This document shows, one piece after another, positions 46,891-57,103 of a stretch of DNA of 64,000 bases; position 1 is the stretch's first letter; each line of letters begins with the position of its first letter. Both the position numbers and the translations under genes were made by a program. The notes below the pieces were generated by a model, which worked only from the letters and a program-made list of their open reading frames with translations, was not told where the DNA came from and ran no database searches. The DNA lies in NCBI GenBank assembly GCA_964019655.1, contig CAXHTR010000008.1:434001-498000 (forward strand), in the 5' to 3' direction. The DNA is from Perkinsela sp. pyNocScin1 (lineage: Eukaryota; Euglenozoa; Kinetoplastea; Prokinetoplastida; Perkinselidae).

Positions 46891-46979
46891 TGAAGTCTGA
46901 TGTCTATAATATGAAGAAGGTTCACTGAAATGTCGATGGATCAAAAAATAAAACTCCTGGGGATAGCGAAATCACAAAT

Positions 46980-48920
46980 TTACGCAGTTGCCGTGCGCTG
47001 GCGCAGCCTGGTGAGGAAGTAGAGCGTGCTCGCCGTGATAAGAAGGAGAACGTCGAGCGAGCGGAGCGTCAGGCGCACAGACCACTGCCAGTTGGTGACG
47101 AATTCTATGCTCTTACGCGCGTGCCACACAACCGGCCAGTCGCGGAAGCGCAGCAGGGCGAGGAGGGTCTTCATAAAAAACCAGTTTGCGGGCTCATACT
47201 GCATCGCGTTGGTGTAGTACATGCGCGCGAGGTCGGCGTTTTTTTGCATACTGAGCGACCCGAAGTGGTGCATCCACCCGAGGCAGTACGCGGCGTACGC
47301 GCTGCGCTTGATCTCCGCGTCGCGGTAGTAGTCCGCGGCCCAGGCCATAAGGTCCTTGGCCGGCGACAGCGCGAGGAGCTTATTGTGAAAGCGGCAGCTT
47401 GAGGCCGACCCTGCAGCACACTTCTTCGTCCGGTGGCCCTCCGTATAGAGCATGTCAGCGACCTTGTTGAGCGCGGCCTTCACGCCCTGGACGCCGGCGC
47501 GCTGGCAGTAGCGGAACGTTGCGAACTTGGCGCTCTCCACTGCAATGCCCTGCGCAGCCCGCGGGCCCGCCTCGAGCATGCTGCCGAGGTTCATCTCGGC
47601 CTGTGCGTGGCCTGTCTCGGCCGAGAGGAGAAACCCAAAGAGCGCTGCGCGCGCGTAGCCTTTTGTGTAGAGTGCGCCGGCGCGAGCTGCGCGTCGCTCG
47701 CGCGGGCCCTCTCGGAGCACCGCCTTGTAGAGGTCGACCGCCTTCGCGCAGGACTGGAGGACCCCGATTCCGCCCTCGTAGAGCGTGCCCAGGCGGTAGC
47801 GCGCGAGGTGCATGCCCTTCTCGCTCGCGAGCGCGAGGTGGTGCTTCGCGCTCTCGACGTCGACGGTGCCACCCATGCCGTCGAGGTGGATGATGCCGAG
47901 GTTGTAGTGTGCCTCGGGGTCCCCGTAGAACGCGGCGAGCTTGTAGTACTGCACCGCCCGCGTCACGTTGCGCTCGACGGTGATGCCCTTGGCGAAGAAC
48001 GTGGCGAGGCCGTTCAGCGAGCTCACGTCGCCCTCTCGCCCGCCCAATAAAAAGTACTCAAACGCAGCTGTCGTGTTCTTCTGGACACCGACTGCGCCCT
48101 TGGCGTAGAGCTGCCCGAGCGCGCCGTAGGCCGCAGTGTGCCCGAGGCCGAGTGCCTGGGTGAAGTGGCTCTCTGCCTTGGTGCCGCTCTGCTTCTGCCC
48201 GAGAATCCCAAAGAGGTACGTGTAGCCCACCGCGAGGTGGAACTTTCCGCTCCCCTGGGCCGCCTGGAACTCGCCGTACTGGAGCAGGCCGGCTGTTTTT
48301 TCCGCAAGCGTGAAGGGCCGCTCGGGGTCCCCGATGTCCATGGCCCGCGCGTCGGGCAGAATGGGCTCGTCAACGGCGACGTCGACAGTTGCCTTCGCGA
48401 CTTTGCCGTAGAGCTCAGCGCTTTTCGTGCAGTTCTTCGCGACGCCGTAGCCGCGCTCGTATCGATAGGCGAGGGCAAGCATCGCATTGAAGTCGCCAGC
48501 CTCTGCAGCTTTCGTGTAGTGCGCGATCGCCGTGCGCTGCGCCTCGGGCTCGTCAGTCGTCGAATCCTGAAGACTGCTTTCGCTTTCGAGGGCATGCAGC
48601 GCGCCCAGAATGAAATTCGCATACGGCTTGCCAGCTGCAGCGTCGGCACGGGCCACCTCGACCAGGCTCGCAAAGTCTTTGTCGATGAGAATGGCGCTGT
48701 AGGCCTGCTCGGCGTCCAGCCAGCGGTGCACCTGCTCTTCGCGCGTTGCGAGCGACGTGCCCGTCTCGTGCGGCGGCTGCAGCAGCGCGTGCGGACTTTC
48801 CGTTAACATTTCGTGGACTTTGGAAGCGCCAAATGTCGTAGCCATGCCCACAAGCATCGCTGTGGCCAAGGTGAGCATCATCCGCCGGTTCAGCGGTGGC
48901 CTAGGTGCGACTTCCTCCAT
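46980..48920 (-). CDS. SEL1L/HRD3-like ER-associated degradation protein
   Basis: 646 residues. The N-terminal hydrophobic helix (LTLATAMLVGMATTFGA) is a signal anchor. Many Sel1 repeats are readable, such as AIAHYTKAAEAGDFNAMLALAYRYERG, QYYKLAAFYGDPEAHYNLGIIHLDG and ALASEKGMHLARYRLGTLYEGG. The late repeat AAYCLGWMHHFGSLSMQKNADLARMYYTNA matches the conserved SEL1L/HRD3 C-terminal Sel1 block. A C-terminal membrane helix (LDVLLLITASTLYFL) also agrees. HRD3 binds misfolded glycoproteins in the ER lumen for the HRD1 ubiquitin ligase. The start is the ATG at 48920; the TTG 12 bases earlier is not used. Confidence 0.85.
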   Translation of the reverse strand: MEEVAPRPPLNRRMMLTLATAMLVGMATTFGASKVHEMLTESPHALLQPPHETGTSLATREEQVHRWLDAEQAYSAILIDKDFASLVEVARADAAAGKPYANFILGALHALESESSLQDSTTDEPEAQRTAIAHYTKAAEAGDFNAMLALAYRYERGYGVAKNCTKSAELYGKVAKATVDVAVDEPILPDARAMDIGDPERPFTLAEKTAGLLQYGEFQAAQGSGKFHLAVGYTYLFGILGQKQSGTKAESHFTQALGLGHTAAYGALGQLYAKGAVGVQKNTTAAFEYFLLGGREGDVSSLNGLATFFAKGITVERNVTRAVQYYKLAAFYGDPEAHYNLGIIHLDGMGGTVDVESAKHHLALASEKGMHLARYRLGTLYEGGIGVLQSCAKAVDLYKAVLREGPRERRAARAGALYTKGYARAALFGFLLSAETGHAQAEMNLGSMLEAGPRAAQGIAVESAKFATFRYCQRAGVQGVKAALNKVADMLYTEGHRTKKCAAGSASSCRFHNKLLALSPAKDLMAWAADYYRDAEIKRSAYAAYCLGWMHHFGSLSMQKNADLARMYYTNAMQYEPANWFFMKTLLALLRFRDWPVVWHARKSIEFVTNWQWSVRLTLRSLDVLLLITASTLYFLTRLRQRTATA

Positions 48921-49002
48921 AAATACACACAATATAGTAAAATTGACTCTGTTTTCTTCTCAAATCTGAAAAAAATTGAAGGAGAGCTGCCAGAAAAGCG
49001 GC

Positions 49003-49935
49003 TTACGCAAAGTACGGCATGGACGCCACGTTCATGTCGTGGTTGGGCTGGGACACAGATTCAAAAATCTTGAACTCTCTATTGAGGTGCTCGTCGATCT
49101 CGAGGATCGACGCGACGTTCTGGCACCGGTAGCAGTAGTTCGGGGCGCTCCATATCGTGACGAGCTTCTCGTCGAACATTGTCTTGTAGCCCTCCATGAC
49201 GAGCTGGTGCGAGCGCGTGATCAGCGAAAGGCCGTTGCGCTCCATAAAGTCCTCGACGACCTGCTTGCCGAAGAGGTAGCCGGCGCCTCGGGGGCTGAGC
49301 CCCCAGCGCTCGGTGCTCTCGTCTGGGTCTGACCAGAGCATGTCGCACATGGGGCCCTCGTGCGGAATCTCCATGAAACGGTTGATCGCGTTGAGGTCAG
49401 CGATCGTGTCGATGTGGGGGGACAGGCCGGCGTGCAGGCACAGGATCTTGCCGCTGATGAGCACGCCGAGTGGCAGGTGGTCGAAGACCTCCGTGAAGTA
49501 TCGCCAGACGTTGGCCGAGCCGTACTTGTTCATGCACTCGTCGTAGAACCCGTAAACCTGCGTGATCTGGCGGCTCTCGTGGTTGCCCCGAATGAGGCTG
49601 ATGCGCCTCGGGTACCGAACTTTGTACAGGAGCAGCAGGCTGAAGCACTCGACGGAGTGGTAGCCGCGGTCGACGAAGTCGCCCATGAAGACGTAGTTGG
49701 CGTCCGGAATGGGGCCGCCGATGTTGAAAAGCTCAAGCAGGTCGAAGAACTGGCCGTGGATGTCCCCGACGATCGTGCACGGGGCCGCGATGCTCGCGAC
49801 GTTCTCCTCTCGAGCGAAAATCGCCTTTGCCTGCGCGCAGAGGGCCTTGACAACGCGCTCCTTCAGCGGCTTGCCCTCGAGAACCGTTTTGATGTGCACG
49901 TCGAGCTCTTCGAGGCTTATGGGGGCTGGAAGCAT
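49003..49935 (-). CDS. PP2A-family Ser/Thr phosphatase catalytic subunit
   Basis: 310 residues, the exact family length. Metal and catalytic motifs: VGDIHGQ, GDFVDRG, IRGNHES, and SRGAGY replaced by [19 protein letters not shown] and SAPNYCYRC are also present. LHAGLSP replaces LHGGLSP. It falls in the PP2A/PP4/PP6 group, and the overall sequence does not decide which. The C-terminus reads MPYFA: the final Leu that PP2A, PP4 and PP6 share and that is carboxyl-methylated is Ala here, so methyl control would be absent or altered. Strong GC bias. It lies 83 bp upstream of the SEL1L-like gene in the run. Confidence 0.92.
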   Translation of the reverse strand: MLPAPISLEELDVHIKTVLEGKPLKERVVKALCAQAKAIFAREENVASIAAPCTIVGDIHGQFFDLLELFNIGGPIPDANYVFMGDFVDRGYHSVECFSLLLLYKVRYPRRISLIRGNHESRQITQVYGFYDECMNKYGSANVWRYFTEVFDHLPLGVLISGKILCLHAGLSPHIDTIADLNAINRFMEIPHEGPMCDMLWSDPDESTERWGLSPRGAGYLFGKQVVEDFMERNGLSLITRSHQLVMEGYKTMFDEKLVTIWSAPNYCYRCQNVASILEIDEHLNREFKIFESVSQPNHDMNVASMPYFA

Positions 49936-50095
49936 ACTTTATATATGAAAATGCAAGCACAGTTAAAGTAAATAGAGGAACTCTCGGAAAATTTAACACT
50001 GCGCACTGCAACAGGTTATTCATACTATTCTACACGGCAAATAATGAGCCCAGCGTGATTCAAGAAATTCCCGCGGGCTTTTTCGTTTCTGACGG

Positions 50096-50776
50096 TCACC
50101 ACCATCGGCGCTGCAAGACCAAGTCCTGGCACTCTGCTTGTATTCGCTTTTTTGCAAGTTCACCAAGCTCATTCACGAGATGGTGTTTGACGAGGCGCTT
50201 CCCCTGGGCCTCGCGATGACAGCTCTCCTTCGTCGCTGCGTCAGCCCGGCGCCACTTCCGGGCCGCCATGCTGCCCTTGTACAGCAAGTTCTCAAAGTAC
50301 GTCGCGCCTTTGAGCGTCGGCAGCGAATTCCAGATGCGGGAGCTGTACACGTGCACTCCCGTTGGGTTTCCCTTGCGAATCGCTGTCTTGAGTATTTTGT
50401 TGAGCTTCTTCAGATGGTCACAGCGTTCGACGTAGCGCTGCTGGATATTCGGTGGGAGCATGGCGTAGAGCTTACGAGCGTTGAAGCGGACCCTGGGCTG
50501 ATGCCCTTCCGGATTCTTGAAGACCTTGTTCTTATCGTTCACCTCGAGAAGAAGGTTGACTTGGTCCCGCTCGAAGAGCTGCACGGGTGATGGATGCCGG
50601 GTGCCTGTCACCTGCAGGGGGAACTTGTCGACGAACTTTGCGAGCGCTCGCGGGTCTTGTGCGATTCGCAGGAGCTCCGCTCCGGCAATTTTAGCGGACA
50701 AAAGCTTCGATAAGTGCCTCTCTCGCGCGACGCGGTCTGTGAAAACATGCCGCAAGCCTCGCGCCACTGACGACAT
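50096..50776 (-). CDS. Basic HMG-like protein, unknown function
   Basis: 226 residues, Arg/Lys/His-rich. Two segments resemble HMG-box helices: FNARKLYAMLPPNIQQRYVE with following CDHLKKLNK, and AARKWRRADAATKESCHREA with KRLVKHHL. No certain family. A mitochondrial location is possible from the basic N-terminus (MSSVARGLRHVFTDRVARER). Together with 12674-13465 this may be a kinetoplast DNA-binding or mitoribosomal factor. The CDS ends within the GC-rich half of the run. Confidence 0.6.
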   Translation of the reverse strand: MSSVARGLRHVFTDRVARERHLSKLLSAKIAGAELLRIAQDPRALAKFVDKFPLQVTGTRHPSPVQLFERDQVNLLLEVNDKNKVFKNPEGHQPRVRFNARKLYAMLPPNIQQRYVERCDHLKKLNKILKTAIRKGNPTGVHVYSSRIWNSLPTLKGATYFENLLYKGSMAARKWRRADAATKESCHREAQGKRLVKHHLVNELGELAKKRIQAECQDLVLQRRWW

Positions 50777-50966
50777 TCGTACAGTAGCTTGTAAATAAAA
50801 GAGTTACTGTGTGAATGCATGCTGTCAAAAACAAGGTAAAAAGTCTTGCGTAGAACAGAGATTCTCACGCTTGGAGTACATCAACATTCTCGAAACAAAA
50901 ACGACCTATTCTTAACCTTCAGACTACCTCGTTTTTTTGACTCGTCAACTTTTACAAGAACCTCGC

Positions 50967-53027
50967 CTAAAAAGTAGCCTGAAGGTTGCAAAGCTGTGAA
51001 TCAAAATCTTCAACGCCCAAAGACAGCTCGGCTGTGCCAGCGTCATTCCCATCAAAATGCGAAATTTTCTGCGCAATGGCTGTGCGGACGAGTGTTTGTA
51101 CTGCTGCGCCAGACTGCCCATTCGTCACAGAAACGAGAAAACTGATGAGGCGCTGGTGAGAATCTGTGTTACAGGACACATTCGCGCCGACGAAGTAGTG
51201 CTCGATCATCGCGCGCCGAGTGTCTGCGTTCGGGAGTGGGATCTCGATGAGTTTGTCGAATCTCCCGGGCCGCATGAGCGCCGAGTCGATCAGATTCGGC
51301 ACGTTCGTCGCGCCGACAAAAATGACCCCTGGGGTCTCAGTAACACCGTCAATTTCTGCGAGAAGCGTCGAAAGCAGCCGCGTCGCAACATCGTTGCGGT
51401 CTGTGTTACGGATCGAGCCCACTGCCTCAACCTCATCGATGAAGAGAATGCACGGTGCGATGGCCCGGGCGTCCGCGAAGGCCTCGCGAAGGAAGCACTC
51501 CGACTCTCCGACATAGCGCGAAAATATCTGGGAGCAGTCCAAGTGCTTCACTGGGAGTGCTTTAGACGCGGCGAGCTGCCGAATAATCGATGTCTTGCCG
51601 CACCCAGGAGGACCATAAAGCAAAACTCCGTGCGGGCACCGGGTGGGTAGATTGGCGGAAGCAGAGACGGCGCGGAAGGCTGTTTCCAGGGACGCGAAAA
51701 CGGCGTCCATGCCGAACACTCGGTGTGTACTTTGCATGCTCTGCAAGCAACTGCGTTTGGAGGAGGCCGAGCTATTCGGGCGCTTGGAGGCGACCCATTT
51801 TTCGACGACACCGCAGTCGATTTCAAGCGTTGCCATCTGTGCAACCTTCGCGTGAATTTCATCCGCAGTGATGAGAACAGGACATCTCTTCAAAGGCGGA
51901 TTTGTTTTTTCTATTATGCCAAGCGCTGTGCCAAGGTCTGCAATTCTACGTAGAACTTCGTCCGAAGAGTCATGTGGGCTTAGAAAGCTTGGTGCATCTG
52001 TGAGATGAATACAGCAATTTCCAAGAGATTGCGCAGATTGTTGAAGGGAAAATTGGCCAATTGGTTCTATAAATTCACTGAGAGAGGTCTTGAGGCGCAG
52101 TATTCGATGCTTTTGGAAGACCTCATCGACATACGGTGGAATACACCCGTTCATAGTTCTGAGAAGTATCAGCGGGGCCTGTTTTGCATCGCTCGCGAAA
52201 TGGCGCAGCATGAGCGCAAGCGCGTGCTGAATTCGTGGATGTATACTCGAGTCGGTGTATAGACTCTCAGATTGATTCAGAATTTTGGTAGTGTTCAGAA
52301 CTTCAGGTAAGCACAACACATGCAACGTTGTATCCTTGCTCACGCGAAAATATTTTTGACGATAAGTTTCTCCACAAGCTTTTGATGACTTCCGATTCTG
52401 CGCCTTCAGGGACGTGAAAGATGCACGCAGGACCAAGTCAGCGTTAAAAATTGTGTGCTTTGCTCGTTTGTTGAGGGCAGATTTGGGGAGCGAAAAAATG
52501 TGTCCATCATGTGCCACCAAGCCTGTGACGTTCGCGTATAGAAATTCGAGAATAATTTTCTGCTGCAGCTTTGTCAGTACCGCATGAACGTAGGTCTGCG
52601 GCTGGGCGAACACGGAGAAAGTAGCACTTAACGCTTCGATGATATCGCTATCTGTTAGGCTATCGAAAGTGAGCCCCTGCACAGCGTTTTCCTCATTTTT
52701 GAGTAGTAGAAAGTTTCGGCGCTGCATGCCGCTGTCGCTTTCTTGCGCTATTTGCTTGATGTCGCTGTAAAATGTCCCAGCTATGCGGAGTTTCATACGC
52801 TGCGCATCCTCCGCAGTCTGTCGGTGAATATGTAAATTTCTGATGAGCGATACTCGGCATACGATTGCTAGAGGCTCACCTGTCCAAACAACCCCCTGCT
52901 TGCTGTCCTCACCTATCTTCCCATCGAGCAACGACCGTATCTGCACAAGATCTCCCTCCGAGAGCCCGAGGTCTTGTGCGTCGGCCGGTACAATCTTCAG
53001 CGTTCCAAAGTTTCGCCATCTATGCAT
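50967..53027 (-). CDS. AFG2/SPATA5-like AAA+ ATPase with one intact ATPase domain
   Basis: 686 residues. The N-terminal ~80 residues are CDC48-N-like (LGLSEGDLVQIRSL). The middle ~350 residues occupy the place of a first AAA domain but lack Walker A and B. The C-terminal AAA domain is intact: LLYGPPGCGKTSIIRQLAA, KYVGES-type SRYVGESE, Walker B CILFIDEVEAVGS, and LMRPGRFDKLIEIPLPNADTR, closest to AFG2/SPATA5, which strips Rlp24 from pre-60S ribosomes. PEX6 and PEX1 are alternatives, as PEX6 also has a degenerate first domain. The start ATG is first and unambiguous. Confidence 0.75.
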   Translation of the reverse strand: MHRWRNFGTLKIVPADAQDLGLSEGDLVQIRSLLDGKIGEDSKQGVVWTGEPLAIVCRVSLIRNLHIHRQTAEDAQRMKLRIAGTFYSDIKQIAQESDSGMQRRNFLLLKNEENAVQGLTFDSLTDSDIIEALSATFSVFAQPQTYVHAVLTKLQQKIILEFLYANVTGLVAHDGHIFSLPKSALNKRAKHTIFNADLVLRASFTSLKAQNRKSSKACGETYRQKYFRVSKDTTLHVLCLPEVLNTTKILNQSESLYTDSSIHPRIQHALALMLRHFASDAKQAPLILLRTMNGCIPPYVDEVFQKHRILRLKTSLSEFIEPIGQFSLQQSAQSLGNCCIHLTDAPSFLSPHDSSDEVLRRIADLGTALGIIEKTNPPLKRCPVLITADEIHAKVAQMATLEIDCGVVEKWVASKRPNSSASSKRSCLQSMQSTHRVFGMDAVFASLETAFRAVSASANLPTRCPHGVLLYGPPGCGKTSIIRQLAASKALPVKHLDCSQIFSRYVGESECFLREAFADARAIAPCILFIDEVEAVGSIRNTDRNDVATRLLSTLLAEIDGVTETPGVIFVGATNVPNLIDSALMRPGRFDKLIEIPLPNADTRRAMIEHYFVGANVSCNTDSHQRLISFLVSVTNGQSGAAVQTLVRTAIAQKISHFDGNDAGTAELSLGVEDFDSQLCNLQATF

Positions 53028-53126
53028 CTATGTGTATCATTTAAAAAAAGTATTGCAAACGATAATTTCCTTCGCTGTAGGTTACACACCCTCTGAATAC
53101 TCGAGTGCATTGATAGGCATCGCACA

Positions 53127-56100
53127 TTACACATACAAACTTGATGCAAAGACGATGTCTCGCTTAATGCTTTGAATGCCGGCCATCATCTTCTCGTATA
53201 TGAGCTGCGAACCGACGGCAGATGATTTGGCGGCTGTTGCCATTTGGCGGAGCAGCTCTTCGAGCCTGCGCATCATCCGCACGACGTCGCCTTCAAATGC
53301 GTCTGTTTGCTGAATAACTTCTGTGAACTTTGCCCCCTTCGCCCATCTGTACGTGACATCGATCAGCGATGGCATGACTTTTTCTGAGTTGGCGGCAGAC
53401 GCGGCGGCGGGCGCCATCGTTGGCAGAGAGAAGTCGTCCTGGCCGATGAGACCGACCTCTGTGCTGACCTTGCTGATCCATCCACTGATATCATAGAGCT
53501 TGCGCAGAGCGGCATGATACTTCTCGCCCGGGTCGAACTGGTCTGGAGTTTTGTGCACGTTCACCAGACAGCTCAAGAGCGCAACGATGAGCTCGACCTC
53601 CATGTCGTTGAATACGCCACGGAACAAGAGCTCGACGAGCAGCAGCTCATCTTGGTCTGTTGTCGTAATCTCGCACGCGATTTTGCCTTTTCGAAGAATG
53701 ATATTCTTGTCGTCAATGTACTCCATTCGGCGCAGAACACGCATCATTTTGTCGAGCTCATCCTCCAGAACAATTGTTCCTTTGAACTTTTCAAGCTGTG
53801 CGCTCAGCGCCGCAATACTCTGATCAATGGTCATGATCTCCTGGAAAGACTTGAGCGAGAGTGCCAGCGGACTATCTGGCTCAGCTTTTACGAGCGGGGA
53901 TTTCGAAATCTGCTCTTGGAGCTTGGCGATCTTCTTCCTGCCCTCTGTGAGCTTTTGACTCTCAATCTTCATGTCCTTGATAGCATCGAGAGGCATAAGG
54001 TCATCCTTGTGCTTTTCAAGGAGGTCATCAAGCTTCTTCCGCAGCTTGCCGAAAAGCGCTGACTGAAAGCTGCCACTCGGTGACTTGATGCGAAGCTTAC
54101 TGACCAGGACAATATCGGCAGCGCACAAGCGATGGGTGCGAACAGCTGACTCCTCGTTCTCCTCATTCACACCAAGCTCAATAAAGCCTTTCTGGCTTTC
54201 AACAATGACTTCGACAAAGATTTTTTCAGCATCCTCGGTCTCGACTTCACCGTCGTCAATGTCCTCGTGATTCGGACCTGTGATTATGATTCCACATTGT
54301 CTTGAAGAGTCCTCCGCAGCCCGTTCTTCTCCCTTGGTAGCTTCCTTGCGGTGCACAAACTGAATGATGCGCCCTACCTGTAAAAACGGCAAGACATTCT
54401 TCGGGTGCTTCACAAACACTTCAGCGAGCTCCTCATTCTGCAGCTTTTGGAAAACTTTTCGCCCAGTTGAGTACTGCTGGCACGCCTTAAAGAGATCAGG
54501 GGAAATGGATGTGCGGAGTTTCTCTTTTTGCTCCTGGTTATCCTGAATGAGCTTTTCAAGAACAGGCCGCCGTCCGAATTCCTGCTGGTACTGGTAGAAT
54601 GAGCGCCGCATCATTATCTTCGGATCTGCGTCTTCGATGCGAAGCAGGTTGAGTATCATGTTGTACGTCAGGTGAAAGCTGCTAATGAGCGGGTCGGCCT
54701 TACCGCATGAAACCGCTTTGAACTCCTGAGCCTCGATGGCCTCATCGAGGAGGACTATGACAACACCGTTCTTGTCCAAACCGCGGCGACCAGCGCGGCC
54801 GCTCATCTGAATGTACTCACCGCTCGTCAGCAAACGCTTTTGCGTGCCATCCCACTTGCGGATGTTATTGAACACGACGGTCCTGGCCGGCATATTGAGG
54901 CCAAGACTGAATGTTTCTGTGCTGAAGAGAACTTTGACGAGCCCAGCCTGGAAGAGAAGCTCGACAACCTCTTTGAGTATGGGGAGAAGACCACTGTGGT
55001 GGATACCGATTCCCCTCTGCAAAAGAGGCAGAAGCGCCTGAACTGCGGGGAGCTGCTGGTCGTCTTCGCAAAGAGCCTCAATAGCATTCTTGTAGGTATG
55101 CGTGACAAACTTCTCCTCCTCTTCGGTGTTGAAGGTCTGCTTCGCGAGGTTGAGCGCGAGCGTTTCACACTCCGCCTTTGCAAACACGAAGACAATGCAG
55201 GGATGCATGTTATTCAGAATAACATGTGAGAGAATCTGCATGACTTGCTGCGCTGGCGTGTGCTGCGACCGCCCACCACCACGGGCACGCTTCGCCGCCT
55301 GCGTGACATTTTGGTACCCAGAGTCGAAGAATGAGGTGTCGTTCGCAGCTTTGGTTTTGTTTGCTTTATTTTCGTCTTCAACGCTTCCCAGAACTGTCAG
55401 CGCCTTCTTATACGACTCCTCCTGAAAAACGCCTTTCTCATCAACGACAGGGAACAGACCAGTGCCCCCAGTTGGGCAGACGTAGTGGCGCAGCGGCGTC
55501 GGGCGATGGTCTGTGTGCACAACGTGACACTTTAAGCCTGGATGAATGTGCATCACCCAGTCGACGAACTGCTGCCCGTTGGGAATCGTCGCACTCAAGA
55601 AGACATACTGGCACTTTCGAGGAAGTAGGATGATGGTTTCCTCCCAGACAACACCGCGATGCCGGTCACGCATGTAGTGCACTTCATCGAAGATGACGCA
55701 CCCGACCTCACGGAGCATTTCGGTTCCGCGGTAAAGCATGCTCCGCAAGATCTCAGTCGTCATCACGAGGCAGTCAGCACTTGAGCGAATCGTTGTGTCG
55801 CCTGTCATAAGTCCGACACTCGCGGTGACCTTTTTATTGCTGTCGTTCGAGGATGTACCTTCCCCCTCAGCGTTCGCTCCCTCGCCAAAAGTATCACAAA
55901 ATTCACGAAACTTTTGGTTTGAGAGGGCCTTGATGGGTGAAGTATATATAACTCGACGCTTCTCTCGGAGGTGCATCGCTATGGCGTACGTGGCCACAGT
56001 CGTCTTTCCCGCAGATGTGTGCGCCGATACAAGCACACTATCGCCTCGCTCAAGATGATCAATCGACTGCTGCTGGAACGGGTCAAGCGTGTATGGAAAT

Positions 56101-56162
56101 GTGAATGCAGCTGGTTTCACTTGATCAGAGGTTTCTTTGGACGCGTTGCCGCTCTCAGACAT
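53127..56162 (-). CDS. MTR4: MTR4/SKI2-like exosome RNA helicase
   Basis: 1011 residues from ATG 56162; the GTG at 56186 opens the longer frame. Walker A SAHTSAGKTTVA, RVIYTSPIKALSNQK, DEVH box (CVIFDEVHYMRD), SATIPN, QMSGRAGRRG and the MTR4-like arch/KOW insert are all present, followed by the helical DSHCT domain at the C-terminus. It unwinds RNA for the nuclear exosome in rRNA processing and decay. The DEVH box and the FHLTYNMILNLLRIE segment are typical of MTR4. Upstream acceptors are ctttttaactttctcAG and ttttttAG. Confidence 0.93.
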   Translation of the reverse strand: MSESGNASKETSDQVKPAAFTFPYTLDPFQQQSIDHLERGDSVLVSAHTSAGKTTVATYAIAMHLREKRRVIYTSPIKALSNQKFREFCDTFGEGANAEGEGTSSNDSNKKVTASVGLMTGDTTIRSSADCLVMTTEILRSMLYRGTEMLREVGCVIFDEVHYMRDRHRGVVWEETIILLPRKCQYVFLSATIPNGQQFVDWVMHIHPGLKCHVVHTDHRPTPLRHYVCPTGGTGLFPVVDEKGVFQEESYKKALTVLGSVEDENKANKTKAANDTSFFDSGYQNVTQAAKRARGGGRSQHTPAQQVMQILSHVILNNMHPCIVFVFAKAECETLALNLAKQTFNTEEEEKFVTHTYKNAIEALCEDDQQLPAVQALLPLLQRGIGIHHSGLLPILKEVVELLFQAGLVKVLFSTETFSLGLNMPARTVVFNNIRKWDGTQKRLLTSGEYIQMSGRAGRRGLDKNGVVIVLLDEAIEAQEFKAVSCGKADPLISSFHLTYNMILNLLRIEDADPKIMMRRSFYQYQQEFGRRPVLEKLIQDNQEQKEKLRTSISPDLFKACQQYSTGRKVFQKLQNEELAEVFVKHPKNVLPFLQVGRIIQFVHRKEATKGEERAAEDSSRQCGIIITGPNHEDIDDGEVETEDAEKIFVEVIVESQKGFIELGVNEENEESAVRTHRLCAADIVLVSKLRIKSPSGSFQSALFGKLRKKLDDLLEKHKDDLMPLDAIKDMKIESQKLTEGRKKIAKLQEQISKSPLVKAEPDSPLALSLKSFQEIMTIDQSIAALSAQLEKFKGTIVLEDELDKMMRVLRRMEYIDDKNIILRKGKIACEITTTDQDELLLVELLFRGVFNDMEVELIVALLSCLVNVHKTPDQFDPGEKYHAALRKLYDISGWISKVSTEVGLIGQDDFSLPTMAPAAASAANSEKVMPSLIDVTYRWAKGAKFTEVIQQTDAFEGDVVRMMRRLEELLRQMATAAKSSAVGSQLIYEKMMAGIQSIKRDIVFASSLYV

Positions 56163-56293
56163 GTTAAGACTAAAAAATTGATTCACTGAGAAAGTTAAAA
56201 AGAAGCTGAAATTTTATGATATGAGCACAGATACAATCGCAAATTCATTCAAATTACATCACTATAGGCTCAAAGAAAAAATGCACATTTGGC

Positions 56294-57103
56294 TCAGAAC
56301 TTCATGAGCCGTCGCTCCGCATACATCTCTCCAGAAACGGCGTGCTTGTCATCAGCAAGCCACGTTGGGGTATCCGAGCCCTGTTCAGCGGACTTCGGCG
56401 CGGAGTCCCACCCAGCCATATCTGTTTTACACCAGCCAGGGCAGCATGCGAAGACCTTTATTTCCGGGTTGGTTCTTGCGAGCACCTTTGTCAGTGCAGT
56501 GGCACCGATTTTGCTGACAGAGTAAGCGCTGTTTGGCCATCCTGCAGTTAAGTGTGTTCCAGCCACCGCGTGCTTGACAAAGTCTTCCATGATGCTACTC
56601 AGTCTTGAAATGGTGAGATTCGGTGATAAAATCTCATCGCGAAGACCAAGGTCTTTTATCTTGTGGGGGCTTCCCATGCGGCTTGATATATTGATGATTC
56701 GTGGATCAGCGCCCTTTCGAAGGAGGGGAATGAAGTATTCACACATTTTGAGGGTTCCGAAGTAATTGATGGCAATCGTTGCTTCTGCTTGCTCTGCAAA
56801 AGGTGCCGGAGAGTATACTTTGTATGCCATGGCAGCGTTGTTCACGAGAACGTCAATGCCATCTTTACAAGACGTGGCGATTTCATTCGCTGCGGCATTG
56901 ATGGACTCTTCGCTCCCTATGTCAAGCTTAACCAAGCGTATCTGTGCACCGGGTGCCGCTTCTTGCAAAGCTTTCTGAGCCACTGTGCCACGACTGACAT
57001 CACGACAACCGATAAACACACTAAAGCCCTTCATGGCTAAATTTTTCGCTATGCAAAAGCCTATTCCTTTATTTGCACCTGTAACGAGAGCAGTTGGGGA
57101 CAT
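56294..57103 (-). CDS. Short-chain dehydrogenase, carbonyl-reductase-like
   Basis: 269 residues. NADP motif TGANKGIG (residues 8-15), NNAA at 88-91, catalytic Ser near 140-141, Tyr194 and Lys198 (YSVSK). The insertion and the KVYSPAPFAEQAEATIAINYFG segment match carbonyl reductase CBR1. It should reduce carbonyl compounds with NADPH in the cytosol. The substrate is not evident. Unlike the neighbours upstream of 50 kb, its GC content is average. Confidence 0.9.
   Translation of the reverse strand: MSPTALVTGANKGIGFCIAKNLAMKGFSVFIGCRDVSRGTVAQKALQEAAPGAQIRLVKLDIGSEESINAAANEIATSCKDGIDVLVNNAAMAYKVYSPAPFAEQAEATIAINYFGTLKMCEYFIPLLRKGADPRIINISSRMGSPHKIKDLGLRDEILSPNLTISRLSSIMEDFVKHAVAGTHLTAGWPNSAYSVSKIGATALTKVLARTNPEIKVFACCPGWCKTDMAGWDSAPKSAEQGSDTPTWLADDKHAVSGEMYAERRLMKF

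Noticed and set aside
45376-46893. 505-codon frame on the + strand opposite mS29
   Set aside because: Shadow of the GC-rich mS29 gene; composition is Arg/Val/Leu repeats without motif, and it opposes the cluster direction.
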